Assembly (NCBI GenBank): GCA_945876095.1
Contig: CAMCMP010000025.1
Location: forward strand, 1-43,785
Length of the DNA: 43,785 bases
Source of the DNA: Chitinophaga pinensis
GTDB lineage: Bacteria > Bacteroidota > Bacteroidia > Chitinophagales > Chitinophagaceae
Reading direction: 5' to 3'
Positions 17,904 to 25,666 of the stretch are shown here, in pieces (the stretch's first letter is position 1; each line of letters opens with the position of its first letter). A model generated the notes under the pieces. The model was not told where the DNA came from. It saw only the letters and a program-made list of their open reading frames with translations, and did no database searches. A program made the translations under genes and the position numbers.

Positions 17904-17943
17904 TCAATTAATTTGAAAATTTAAAAATTTGAAAATCTGAAAA
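17904..17943. repeat. Degenerate 8-bp tandem repeat upstream of rplW
   Basis: Four to five imperfect units of the AATTTGAA type, related to the array before rpmC, within 45 bp of the rplW ATG. Confidence 0.5.
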
Positions 17944-17979
17944 TTGAAGCGATTCAATCAACTGATTATCACATTTACT

Positions 17980-18612
17980 TTATGCTACTGCTTCTTCTTC
18001 CATGAAAACCTTTGCTACACTTTCAGTAAAAACTAGCACGCTAGCATTTACAATATCATAGGTATTTACATCGCTCAGTAATGTTCCTTGTACAGAAGGA
18101 ATATTTCTCAAGCTTAGGTAAACATTCTCACTATCTTCAGGCAAAACGAACAATGTCTTTTTATCGCTAATATTTAAACTCTTTAAAATTCCAGCAAATT
18201 GCTTTGATTTTGGACTTTCCATCACAACATCTTCAACCACCACAATTGCATTTTCCTTTGCTTTGTAACTTAATGCGCTAATCTTAGCTAAATCTTTCAC
18301 CTTACGGTTTAACTTAAAGTCATAGCTATGAGGCTTTGGTCCAAAAATAGAACCACCACCTTTATAAATAGGACTACGTAAATTACCTTTACGAGCACCA
18401 CCAGTACCTTTTTGTTTTACTAGTTTCTTAGATGCACCGTTCGCTTCAGCTCTAGTCTTTACCTTATGTGTTCCTTGACGCTGCGCAGCTAAGTATTGCT
18501 TAACAGCCAAGTAAATAACATGGTTGTTAGGTTCTGCACCAAAAATTTCTTCAGGCAACTCAATGGTTCTTCCTGTTTTGGCACCTTTTATATTTAAAAT
18601 ATCTACTTGCAT
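17980..18612 (-). CDS. rplD: 50S ribosomal protein L4
   Basis: 210 aa. HKVKTRAEANGASKKLVKQKGTGGARKGNLRSPIYKGGG is the tunnel-lining loop and KPHSYDFKLNRKV follows. In E. coli L4 also represses the S10 operon; that mechanism is not established in Bacteroidota. It is 47 bp after rplC. Confidence 0.98.
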   Translation of the reverse strand: MQVDILNIKGAKTGRTIELPEEIFGAEPNNHVIYLAVKQYLAAQRQGTHKVKTRAEANGASKKLVKQKGTGGARKGNLRSPIYKGGGSIFGPKPHSYDFKLNRKVKDLAKISALSYKAKENAIVVVEDVVMESPKSKQFAGILKSLNISDKKTLFVLPEDSENVYLSLRNIPSVQGTLLSDVNTYDIVNASVLVFTESVAKVFMEEEAVA

Positions 18613-18659
18613 GATTATTCAGATTAATGTGTGGTATTAAAAACACCAACAGTTGTTAC

Positions 18660-19277
18660 TTACTTTTGAATTAAAACGATTGAACCATTATGGCCTGGTA
18701 CAGAACCACTTATTAATATATAATTTTTTTCAGAAAATATTTTTACAACTTTCAAACCTTTCATTTTCACTCTATCTTGACCCATACGACCACCCATTCT
18801 CATTCCTTTGAATACTCTAGAGGCATCCGATGAATTACCAATAGATCCTGGAGCTCTTGAACGATCATGCTGACCATGAGACTGTCCGCCTACACCATGG
18901 AATCCATGACGCTTTACAACACCTTGAAAACCTTTTCCTTTGGTAGTACCAACCACTTCAACACTGTCGCCTTCGGCAAAAATGTCAACGGTGATAGATT
19001 CACCTACCGCTTGGGTAAATTCGCAATCGCGTATTTCTTTAACTACTTTTTTAGGGGATGTTTGGGCTTTTGCGAAGTGATTAACTTCAGCCTTGATGGA
19101 GTGCTTTTCTTTCTTATCACCAAATGCAATTTGGAGTGCATTGTAACCGTCTGTTTCAACAGTCTTCTTTTGGGTGATTACACAAGGACCTGCTTCAATG
19201 ATTGTAACAGCAGTTTGCTTACCTGTTGCATCAAAGACACTGGTCATGCCAATTTTCTTTCCAATAATACTTTTCAT
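18660..19277 (-). CDS. rplC: 50S ribosomal protein L3
   Basis: 205 aa. GKKIGMTSVFDATGKQTAVTIIEAGPC at the start and the loop GKGFQGVVKRHGFHGVGGQSHGQHD, which reaches the peptidyl-transferase centre, are diagnostic. The 106-bp spacer after rpsJ holds two stem-loops (19300-19316 and 19357-19379). Confidence 0.98.
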   Translation of the reverse strand: MKSIIGKKIGMTSVFDATGKQTAVTIIEAGPCVITQKKTVETDGYNALQIAFGDKKEKHSIKAEVNHFAKAQTSPKKVVKEIRDCEFTQAVGESITVDIFAEGDSVEVVGTTKGKGFQGVVKRHGFHGVGGQSHGQHDRSRAPGSIGNSSDASRVFKGMRMGGRMGQDRVKMKGLKVVKIFSEKNYILISGSVPGHNGSIVLIQK

Positions 19278-19299
19278 TGTATTTATTTTTTATCCAGCG

Positions 19300-19379
19300 C
19301 TCCGATTATTACGGAGTTAGATGTTCACTATTTTAATTCTAAGAACTAACCTTTTGCCTTTCCCGAATTACCGGGAAGG
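19300..19379 (-). promoter_or_regulatory. Two stem-loops in the rpsJ-rplC spacer
   Basis: Hairpin 1, starting 4 nt after the rpsJ stop: TTCCCG-gtaatt-CGGGAA flanked by CC/GG (19357-19379). Hairpin 2: CTCCG-7 nt-CGGAG (19300-19316), 22 nt before the rplC ATG. Neither has a T-run, so they look like processing or translational control structures rather than terminators. Confidence 0.4.
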
Positions 19380-19383
19380 TTCA

Positions 19384-19689
19384 TTAGGCCTTTATCTCAA
19401 CATCTACACCACTTGGCAAATCCAACTTACTCAGTGCATCCACTGTTCGGCTGCTGCTAGTGTAAATGTCTAACAAACGTTTGTGTGTACACAATTGAAA
19501 CTGCTCACGCGCTTTCTTATTTACGTGAGGAGAACGTAATACAGTAAAAATTTTCTTATGCGTTGGTAAAGGAATGGGTCCTGTTACTACTGCACCGGTA
19601 CTGCGTACCGTTTTTACGATTTTCTCAGCTGACTTATCAACCAGGTTGTGATCGTAAGACTGTAATTTGATTCTTATTCTCTGTGACAT
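19384..19689 (-). CDS. rpsJ: 30S ribosomal protein S10
   Basis: 101 aa. [49 protein letters not shown] and [11 protein letters not shown] are diagnostic. S10 is a 30S head protein and, in other bacteria, the NusE transcription factor. It is the first gene of the cluster, with a clear promoter about 40 bp upstream. fusA, which often precedes it, is separated by about 1.1 kb of repeats and has its own terminator. Confidence 0.98.
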   Translation of the reverse strand: MSQRIRIKLQSYDHNLVDKSAEKIVKTVRSTGAVVTGPIPLPTHKKIFTVLRSPHVNKKAREQFQLCTHKRLLDIYTSSSRTVDALSKLDLPSGVDVEIKA

Positions 19690-19730
19690 ATTTAAAGAAC
19701 TTTAAACTTTCGTTTTTTTTATTTGGAGTG

Positions 19731-19761
19731 CAAAGGTAAGGGGATGGTTTGAATTGGCAAA
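19731..19761 (-). promoter_or_regulatory. S10-spc operon promoter
   Basis: On the minus strand TTTG (19761-19758), 19 bp, TACCTTTG (19738-19731), an ideal Bacteroidota promoter. The start should be near 19726, giving a leader of about 37 nt. The box and downstream bases TTACCTTTGCACTCC are identical to those of rpsA. Confidence 0.8.
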
Positions 19762-19934
19762 GGGAAAATGAAAAGTTTTTTGAATATTTTCTCCTTTTTT
19801 ATCTAAAATCAAAGGAAATACAGTGTGAATAAGGGTTACCTAAACCAATTGGATTACCCAATAGTCCCATAAAACATTGATTTTCAGAGTAAAATAGCCA
19901 TAACAACTCTATTAATTTGCCATCAACCAAACAT

Positions 19935-20042
19935 CGGGCTAGGCAATTTGACACAATGGTTGTTTGGCGCCCTCGAATAAAAAGTGCTATAAATATTAAA
20001 TAAAGCCGTAAAAAAATTACTTCTTTTAAAGTAAGGATCTGA
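19935..20042 (+). repeat. Truncated copy (A0) of the dispersed palindromic repeat
   Basis: Bases 19935-19967 match the leader of copies B and C (CGGG, then AATTTGACA-AAT-GTT-TTTG), followed by CGCCCTCGAATAAAAAGTGC. The central part is shortened: after AGCCGT and an A-run it jumps to TTAAAGTAA, losing about 20 bases including CAAGGCTG. It abuts copy A head to tail. Confidence 0.75.
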
Positions 20043-20244
20043 CGCCCTCGAATAAAAAGTGCTAGAAATTTTAACTATCAGCCGTTAAAAAATCAAGGCT
20101 GTTTGAGCGAGCAGGGCCATTAAAGTAACTTACTCTACCCGCGAGTTCCTTGATTTTAGACCGCCGCGGCGGACTGATTTTTTTTGTTACTTTTTTGCAT
20201 CAAGGCAAAAAAGTAAAAGCACTCTATTCCGAAAGGAATCTCAG
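20043..20244 (+). repeat. Dispersed palindromic repeat, copy A (GC-palindrome variant)
   Basis: Begins CGCCCTCGAATAAAAAGTGC, has the 5' arm with CTATCAGCCG, the loop TGTTTGAGCGAGC ... CCGCGAGTTCCTTGATTTTAG, then the GC palindrome CCGCCGCGGCGG (20161-20172) instead of the 3' arm. It ends with the perfect hairpin TTACTTTTTTGC-ATCAAG-GCAAAAAAGTAA at 20187-20216 and a CTATTCC(G)AAAGGAAT tail. The stretch 19740-19934 before A0 holds nothing recognised. Confidence 0.85.
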
Positions 20245-20274
20245 GCCTATATAGTTAGTTCACCCTATAAAAGT

Positions 20275-20668
20275 CGGGTCAAGTAATTTGACATAATAGT
20301 TATTTGAACGCCCTCGAATAAAAAGTGCTAGAAATTTTAACTATCAGCCGTTAAAAAATCAAGGCTGTTTGAGCGAGCACTCCCTTTGAAGTAACTTACT
20401 CTACCCGCGAGTTCCTTGATTTTAGGCTGATAGTTAAAATTTCAGCCTTTTTATTCGCAGGATTGATTTTTTTTGTTACTTTTTTGCATCAAGGCAAAAA
20501 AGTAAAAGCACTCTATTCCAAAGGAAATCACAGGTATAACTAACTTTTATTTTACTAAAAAGCAAGAAGATTTGAATGACTATCGGATGTCTGTTTATCG
20601 ATTCATTTTGATAAAAAGCTTTATCGAATGAGCGCATACCACTTCCCGAGGTTCAACTAATTAAAAAT
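20275..20668 (+). repeat. Dispersed palindromic repeat, copy B (full two-arm form)
   Basis: The core is 20309-20533. The 5' arm 20315-20364 pairs with 20414-20457 in three blocks: 11 bp (CGAATAAAAAG), 19 bp (GAAATTTTAACTATCAGCC) and 10 bp (AAAATCAAGG), closing a 49-nt loop. The second hairpin (12-bp stem, 6-nt loop) is at 20476-20505. A 3' tail shared with copy D runs to AAAAGCTTTATCGAATGAGCGC (20614-20635) and AACTAATTAAAAAT (20655-20668). No open reading frame of note lies inside. Confidence 0.85.
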
Positions 20669-20693
20669 ATAGTAATAATCTCCAAAAAACAAA

Positions 20694-20715
20694 CCCCGTA
20701 CTATCTAGTACGGGG
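20694..20715 (-). terminator. fusA terminator
   Basis: CCCCGTAC-TATCTA-GTACGGGG, a perfect 8-bp stem flanked by AA/TT, followed on the minus strand by TTTGTTTTTT. A second hairpin TTTATGCCC-6 nt-GGGCATAAA (20741-20764) lies just after the fusA stop without a T-run. Confidence 0.85.
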
Positions 20716-20772
20716 TTAAATTATAAATTGAAAACCTCTCTTTATGCCCAATCAAGGGCATAAAGATCAATA

Positions 20773-22920
20773 TTAATCTTCTGATTTTTGCTTTCCTTTT
20801 TGTTTAGCGATTACCTCTTCTGCAATATTATTAGGTGCAGGATTGTAATGACTAAATTCCATGGTAGAGGTAGCACGACCTGAAGACAACGAACGCAATT
20901 GAGTTACATACCCAAACATTTCGCTCAATGGCACTTTTGCCTTAATTACCTGAACGCCATGTTTGCTATCCATTCCTTCTAACATACCGCGACGACGATT
21001 TAAATCACCCGTAACATCACCCATATATTGATCAGGAGTCAACACTTCTACTTTCATAATTGGCTCAAGTAATACAGGTTTTGCCTTACGACCCGCTTCG
21101 CGATAGCCTTGTTTAGCACACAATTCAAAACTCATCGCGTCACTATCCACTTGGTGGAAACTACCATCAAATACGCGTACTTTCATGCTTTCCATTGGAT
21201 AGCTTGCTAATACACCTGTAGTCATCGCAGTTTCAAAACCCTTTTGGATAGCAGGTACAAATTCTTTTGGAATACTACCACCAAATAAGCCGTTTACAAA
21301 CTGGAAGTTAGATTTACCTTCTTTCAAAAACTCTTCATCAGCAGGCCCAATCTCAAATACGATATCGGCAAATTTACCACGACCACCGGTTTGCTTTTTA
21401 AGCGTTTCTCTATGTTCAATGCTATTTAGAAATGCTTCTTTGTAGGCAACCTGAGGCGCACCTTGGTTAATTTCAACTTTAAACTCTCTACGCATTCGAT
21501 CTACAATGATCTCCAAATGCAACTCACCCATTCCACTCAAGATAGTTTGTCCAGTTTCTTCATCTGTTTTTACACGTAAGGTTGGATCCTCTTCTACCAA
21601 TTTAGCAATTGCCATACCCATTTTATCAACGTCAGCCTGAGTTTTTGGCTCTACTGCAACTGAAATTACGGGTTCTGGGAAAGTCATCGCTTCCAATACA
21701 ATTGGTTGATCCTCATTACACAAGGTATCTCCTGTTTTGATATCCTTAAATCCTACTGCAGCACCAATATCACCCGCTTCGATAAAATCAACTGGATTTT
21801 GCTTGTTGGCATGCATCTGCATGATACGACTAATACGCTCATTTTTGCCTGTACGGGTATTTAGAACATAAGAACCAGAATCCAAACGACCACTATAAGC
21901 TCTGAAGAACGCCAAACGTCCAACAAATGGATCGGTCATGATTTTAAATGCCAAGGCACTAAATGGTTCTTTTATGTCACAATGGCGGAAAATTTCTTCT
22001 CCAGTATCTGGGTTAGTTCCTTTTACTGCTTCAATATCCATTGGACCAGGTAAATAACGAACGATTGCATCCAAAGCTGTCTGAACTCCTTTGTTTTTGA
22101 AAGAAGAACCACACATCATTGGGATAATGCTGATATCGATGGTTGCTTTACGAATTGCTTCATGAATTTCATTTTCAGTAATCGTATTAGGATCTTCAAA
22201 AAATTTCTCCAATAGCTTATCGTCATAGTCAGCAACCGCCTCAATCAAATGCTGTCTCCACTCATTCACTTCATCCACCATATCTTCTGGAATAGGCACT
22301 TCATTAAAAGTCATTCCTTGTCCAGCCTCATCCCAAACCATCCCCTTCATCGTTATTAAATCTACCACGCCTTTGAAATTATCTTCAGCACCGATTGGTA
22401 ACTGTAAGGGAACTGCTTTAGCTCCTAACATTTCTTTAATCTGTTTTACCACATTTAAGAAATCGGCTCCCGCACGATCCATTTTATTTACAAAACCAAC
22501 ACGAGGTACCTTATACTTATTAGCCTGACGCCAAACGGTTTCAGACTGAGGCTCTACTCCAGAAACAGCGCAAAATAAAGCCAATAAACCATCTAATACA
22601 CGAAGGGAACGCTCTACCTCAACGGTAAAATCCACGTGACCAGGAGTATCGATGATATTGAATTTGTACTGATGCGTATCAGGCGTTTTCTTGCCATTCA
22701 TCATAGGGAAATTCCAAAAGCAAGTAGTTGCAGCACTTGTAATAGTGATACCTCTTTCTTGTTCCTGGGCCATCCAGTCCATTGTAGCGGCGCCATCATG
22801 CACCTCACCTATTTTATGATTCACCCCTGTATAATATAATATACGCTCGGTGGTGGTAGTTTTGCCGGCATCAATGTGAGCCGCAATACCAAAATTTCGC
22901 TGATAACGTAAATCTGCCAT
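20773..22920 (-). CDS. fusA: Translation elongation factor G
   Basis: 715 aa. GTPase motifs: G1 [15 protein letters not shown] near residue 14, switch block [22 protein letters not shown]3 DTPGHVDF, G4 NKMDRAGAD. Domain II has [24 protein letters not shown], and domain IV has [17 protein letters not shown] drives translocation of tRNA and mRNA and helps recycling. It is on its own transcript here: promoter at about 23168, leader about 245 nt, terminator at 20694. rpsG and rpsL, its usual partners, are 4.3 kb away. The divergent, shorter EF-G paralogues of some genomes can be ruled out by the intact motifs and full length. Confidence 0.97.
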   Translation of the reverse strand: MADLRYQRNFGIAAHIDAGKTTTTERILYYTGVNHKIGEVHDGAATMDWMAQEQERGITITSAATTCFWNFPMMNGKKTPDTHQYKFNIIDTPGHVDFTVEVERSLRVLDGLLALFCAVSGVEPQSETVWRQANKYKVPRVGFVNKMDRAGADFLNVVKQIKEMLGAKAVPLQLPIGAEDNFKGVVDLITMKGMVWDEAGQGMTFNEVPIPEDMVDEVNEWRQHLIEAVADYDDKLLEKFFEDPNTITENEIHEAIRKATIDISIIPMMCGSSFKNKGVQTALDAIVRYLPGPMDIEAVKGTNPDTGEEIFRHCDIKEPFSALAFKIMTDPFVGRLAFFRAYSGRLDSGSYVLNTRTGKNERISRIMQMHANKQNPVDFIEAGDIGAAVGFKDIKTGDTLCNEDQPIVLEAMTFPEPVISVAVEPKTQADVDKMGMAIAKLVEEDPTLRVKTDEETGQTILSGMGELHLEIIVDRMRREFKVEINQGAPQVAYKEAFLNSIEHRETLKKQTGGRGKFADIVFEIGPADEEFLKEGKSNFQFVNGLFGGSIPKEFVPAIQKGFETAMTTGVLASYPMESMKVRVFDGSFHQVDSDAMSFELCAKQGYREAGRKAKPVLLEPIMKVEVLTPDQYMGDVTGDLNRRRGMLEGMDSKHGVQVIKAKVPLSEMFGYVTQLRSLSSGRATSTMEFSHYNPAPNNIAEEVIAKQKGKQKSED

Positions 22921-23163
22921 TGAATTGTTTGTTTATTGATTAGTTGTTAATTGTGTTTGATTTTTGTTCTGATTCAGTCATAACTGCATCCTTGTTCACT
23001 CTGTTGTCTTATGCTGCATTGAACTGATTACCTTCAAAAAATGAAGGTGATTGTAAAACCCGTAAGTGATGGGTTGCTTTGATATGATTTATTTTACTCT
23101 CATAGTATGCTAAATAAATTGAGGCTACTTCACAATACCTTCTAACATGCCCAATATTTTAGC
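22921..23163 (-). promoter_or_regulatory. Long fusA leader with stem-loops and tiny ORFs
   Basis: About 243 nt between the likely transcription start and the fusA ATG. On the minus strand it contains ACCTTCA-tttt-TGAAGGT (near 23030-23047) and an AACCC/GGGTT pairing next to it. Several ATG-stop mini-ORFs occur: one of 7 codons (MLEGIVK), and one of 13 codons (MTESEQKSNTINN) ending about 20 nt before fusA. Whether any is translated or regulatory is unknown. Confidence 0.4.
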
Positions 23164-23167
23164 GCCG

Positions 23168-23175
23168 CAAAGGTA
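23168..23175 (-). promoter_or_regulatory. fusA promoter −7 box
   Basis: TACCTTTG on the minus strand inside CCTTACCTTTGCGGCGC. The −33 region has TTTC at the expected spacing, one base off TTTG. It lies between the cysM stop and fusA. Confidence 0.6.
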
Positions 23176-23262
23176 AGGTTTTTTTTGAAATAAGAAACAG
23201 AAGGAAAATATGTATTAATAACCTAACACTGATATTTCAAAGTTCTTTGCCTTCTGAGGCAC

Positions 23263-24144
23263 TTAGTTAAAAAGGTCAGATGAAAGGTAACGATCCCCTC
23301 GGTCGCAAATAATACAAACTATTACCCCTGAACTAAGCTCTTTTGACAATTCTATCGCTGCATGAACAACTCCACCACTACTCATGCCGCTAAAAATAGC
23401 TTCCTCCCTTGCCAATCTTTTAGCCATTACTCGGGCATCCTTTTCATCAATTTCAATAATTCGATCTACCCTTTTCGAATCAAATATAGAAGGCATATAA
23501 GCTGCTGGCCACTTTCGAATGCCTGGTATTTTCGATCCGTCTGTAGGCTGGCAACCTACAATTTGTATTTGTGGATTTTGTTCTTTTAAATATTTGGATA
23601 CCCCCATGATGGTTCCCGTAGTGCCCATCGAAGAAATAAAATGTGTAATCTGCCGATTGGTGTCATTCCATATTTCAGGACCAGTAGTTTTATAATGCAT
23701 GCCAGGGTTATCTGGATTGCTAAATTGATTCAACATCAAATATCCGCCTTTTGAAAGTTGGGCATTCGCATAATCAATAGCCCCTTCCATTGACTGTGCC
23801 TTCGGCGTTAGCGTTACCTTAGCACCAAAAGCTTCCATGGTTAATATTCTTTCGCGCGTCGCATCTTCGGGCATCACCAATTCTATCGGCACTCCAAATA
23901 AACTCGCAATCATAGCAAGTGCAATACCTGTATTTCCACTAGTAGCCTCAATCAATTTTACTCCATCCTTTATTTCACCCCTTTCAATAGCACCTTTGAT
24001 CATTCCATAAGCAGCTCTGTCCTTTACACTTCCCCCAGGATTATTTCCTTCCAGCTTACCATAAATAGTTACTCCCTTATTAACTGTTATTTTCTTTATT
24101 TCCACTAAAGGAGTATTTCCTACAAGATCCAATATTCCAGACAT
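23263..24144 (-). CDS. cysM: Cysteine synthase B (O-acetylserine sulfhydrylase)
   Basis: 293 aa, PLP enzyme that makes cysteine from O-acetylserine and sulfide or thiosulfate. The PLP Lys is in NNPGGSVKDRAAYG near residue 42, the substrate loop is ATSGNTGIALA, and the phosphate loop is GTTGTIMGVSKYL. The loop FSGMSSGG and the ending CDRGDRYLSSDLF favour CysM over CysK. A −7 box TATATTTG at 24182-24189 lies about 38 bp upstream. It is a single gene, inserted with its neighbours between fusA and rpsG. Confidence 0.93.
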   Translation of the reverse strand: MSGILDLVGNTPLVEIKKITVNKGVTIYGKLEGNNPGGSVKDRAAYGMIKGAIERGEIKDGVKLIEATSGNTGIALAMIASLFGVPIELVMPEDATRERILTMEAFGAKVTLTPKAQSMEGAIDYANAQLSKGGYLMLNQFSNPDNPGMHYKTTGPEIWNDTNRQITHFISSMGTTGTIMGVSKYLKEQNPQIQIVGCQPTDGSKIPGIRKWPAAYMPSIFDSKRVDRIIEIDEKDARVMAKRLAREEAIFSGMSSGGVVHAAIELSKELSSGVIVCIICDRGDRYLSSDLFN

Positions 24145-24181
24145 GATTGATTTTTAAAAATCCAAATGATAAAATAACATA

Positions 24182-24189
24182 CAAATATA
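24182..24189 (-). promoter_or_regulatory. Candidate cysM promoter −7 box
   Basis: TATATTTG on the minus strand, leader about 33 nt; the −33 region (TTTCA) is weak. The rest of the 300-bp divergent space to 24444 is very A/T-rich and holds only this and the cytochrome promoter. Confidence 0.45.
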
Positions 24190-24422
24190 TAATTTAAAAT
24201 AATGTGAAAGTGATTGAAGTACTATTGTTTAAAATATTTCACGAAATTATTTCCATCAAAACTTACATCAATTAAATTTTCTTAAAAAAAAACAACGAAC
24301 AATCATCTAAATGAATCATAAAAAATAATTCCACTTCTTTAAAATCATAAATTACTTCGCCTACAAAAATAAATTAAATAGAAAAATGATTTAAATTTTT
24401 ATTTAATAAAAAATTAATTTAT

Positions 24423-24430
24423 TAAATTTG
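24423..24430 (+). promoter_or_regulatory. Candidate promoter −7 box for the cytochrome c operon
   Basis: TAAATTTG 14 bp before the ATG at 24445, in A/T-rich sequence; no clear −33 element. Confidence 0.45.
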
Positions 24431-24444
24431 ATAAAATTTATATC

Positions 24445-24837
24445 ATGAAAAAATATTGTATTGTATTATCGTTGTCATTTTTTGGATTTGCTTGTGGTAG
24501 CAATTCAAGTTCTACCGCCGAAACTAAAGAAGCTGCAAAGCCTGTAACTTCTGTAATGGACAATCCTGATTATGAAAAAGGACTTAATCTGGTTGCTAAG
24601 TCGGATTGTTTTACCTGTCACAAATTAAGAGAAGCATCCATTGGTCCAGCTTATGGATTAGTTGCTGCTAAATATGAAAATAATAAAGAAAACCAAGAAA
24701 AGCTAGCTACTAAAGTCATTGCTGGCGGACAAGGAGTATGGGGACAAATACCAATGATACCTCATCCAAAACTTTCAAAAGAAGATGCGATTGCAATGGT
24801 GAAGTACATCTTATTACTTAAAGAAGAAACCAAATAA
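24445..24837 (+). CDS. Monohaem cytochrome c lipoprotein
   Basis: 130 aa. The N-terminal signal MKKYCIVLSLSFFGFAC has a lipobox-like Cys at residue 17, then a Ser/Thr/Lys linker. The haem site is CFTCH near residue 53. The likely Met ligand is in QIPMIPHP, and the domain ends with the helix AIAMVKYILLLK, all as in small class I cytochromes c. It would carry electrons in the periplasm or at a membrane surface. Two bases separate its stop from the next ATG, so it is coexpressed with the DUF1080 protein; similar domains often occur with sugar-oxidising proteins. The electron partner is unknown. Confidence 0.85.
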   Translation: MKKYCIVLSLSFFGFACGSNSSSTAETKEAAKPVTSVMDNPDYEKGLNLVAKSDCFTCHKLREASIGPAYGLVAAKYENNKENQEKLATKVIAGGQGVWGQIPMIPHPKLSKEDAIAMVKYILLLKEETK

Positions 24838-24839
24838 AT

Positions 24840-25574
24840 ATGAAAAATAAAATCTTGTTTTTAGCAAGTACTATTTGTATTTTATCAAGTTGCATAAGTG
24901 TAAACATAAATTCGAATTCTACTAACATTTCTAATGGTGAAAAATCTAACGGTTGGATTTCTCTTTTTGATGGTAAAACTACAACAGGCTGGCACAGTTA
25001 TGGAAAAGATAAAGCAGATGGAATTTGGAATGTGGTAGATGGTGCCATTTGTTTGACTGATAAAAAACAGAGAACACCAGGTGGTGGTGGTGGTGATTTG
25101 GTTACTGATAAAGAATACGGTGATTTCGATTTAAAACTTGAATGGAAAATTGCTAAAAACGGGAATAGCGGAATTATTTTTTATGTAGTAGAAGATGCTG
25201 CGAAATATAAAGAATCCTACAATACTGGGATGGAAATGCAAGTATTAGACAATGACGGTCACCCCGATGGTAAATTAATAAGACATAGAGCAGGCGATTT
25301 GTATGATTTAATTTCTAGCTCAAAAGAGTCTGTTAAACCAGTAGGCGAATGGAATGAGGTTGAAATTATTTCAAAGAATGGAAAACTTCAACTTTTCTTA
25401 AACGGAACCAATGTAGTTACCACTCAACTTTGGGATGATAATTGGAGATCTATGTTAGCTAACAGTAAATTCAAAAACATGCCGGGCTTTGGAACTTTCA
25501 AAAAAGGAAAAATTGCATTGCAAGATCATAGCAATATGGTTTGTTATCGAAACATAAAAATAAAAGAGCTTTAA
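24840..25574 (+). CDS. DUF1080 (3-keto-disaccharide hydrolase-like) lipoprotein
   Basis: 244 aa. The signal peptide ends ILSSC (lipobox Cys near residue 18). The concanavalin-like fold of DUF1080 is shown by WISLFDGKTTTGWHSYG, FDLKLEWKIAKNGNSGIIFYV, TGMEMQVLDNDGHPDGK, RAGDLYDLI and GEWNEVEIISKNGKLQLFLNG. Characterised members cleave 3-keto-glycosides or bind glycans; substrate is not predictable here. It is the second gene of the operon with the cytochrome, pointing to periplasmic or surface sugar oxidation (inference). A bidirectional terminator follows. Confidence 0.88.
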   Translation: MKNKILFLASTICILSSCISVNINSNSTNISNGEKSNGWISLFDGKTTTGWHSYGKDKADGIWNVVDGAICLTDKKQRTPGGGGGDLVTDKEYGDFDLKLEWKIAKNGNSGIIFYVVEDAAKYKESYNTGMEMQVLDNDGHPDGKLIRHRAGDLYDLISSSKESVKPVGEWNEVEIISKNGKLQLFLNGTNVVTTQLWDDNWRSMLANSKFKNMPGFGTFKKGKIALQDHSNMVCYRNIKIKEL

Positions 25575-25576
25575 TT

Positions 25577-25608
25577 AAAAAACCGGTAACTTAAATTACC
25601 GGTTTTTT
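25577..25608. terminator. Bidirectional terminator
   Basis: AAAAAACCGGTAA, 6-nt loop, TTACCGGTTTTTT: a 13-bp perfect stem with T-runs on both strands, between the convergent DUF1080 and permease genes. Confidence 0.9.
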
Positions 25609-25666
25609 AATGTCATTTATTTAACAGCTTTTAATCAATTAGAAAGTCTTAGGGTTTTATAAATCT

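Noticed and set aside
20043..20668. CRISPR array or tandem direct repeats
   Set aside because: Only two to three long copies, no regular short spacers and no cas genes; the units are long hairpins and recur at distant sites.
20043..20668. Retron msr/msd or other RT-linked RNA
   Set aside because: No reverse transcriptase gene in the window and several dispersed copies rather than one locus.
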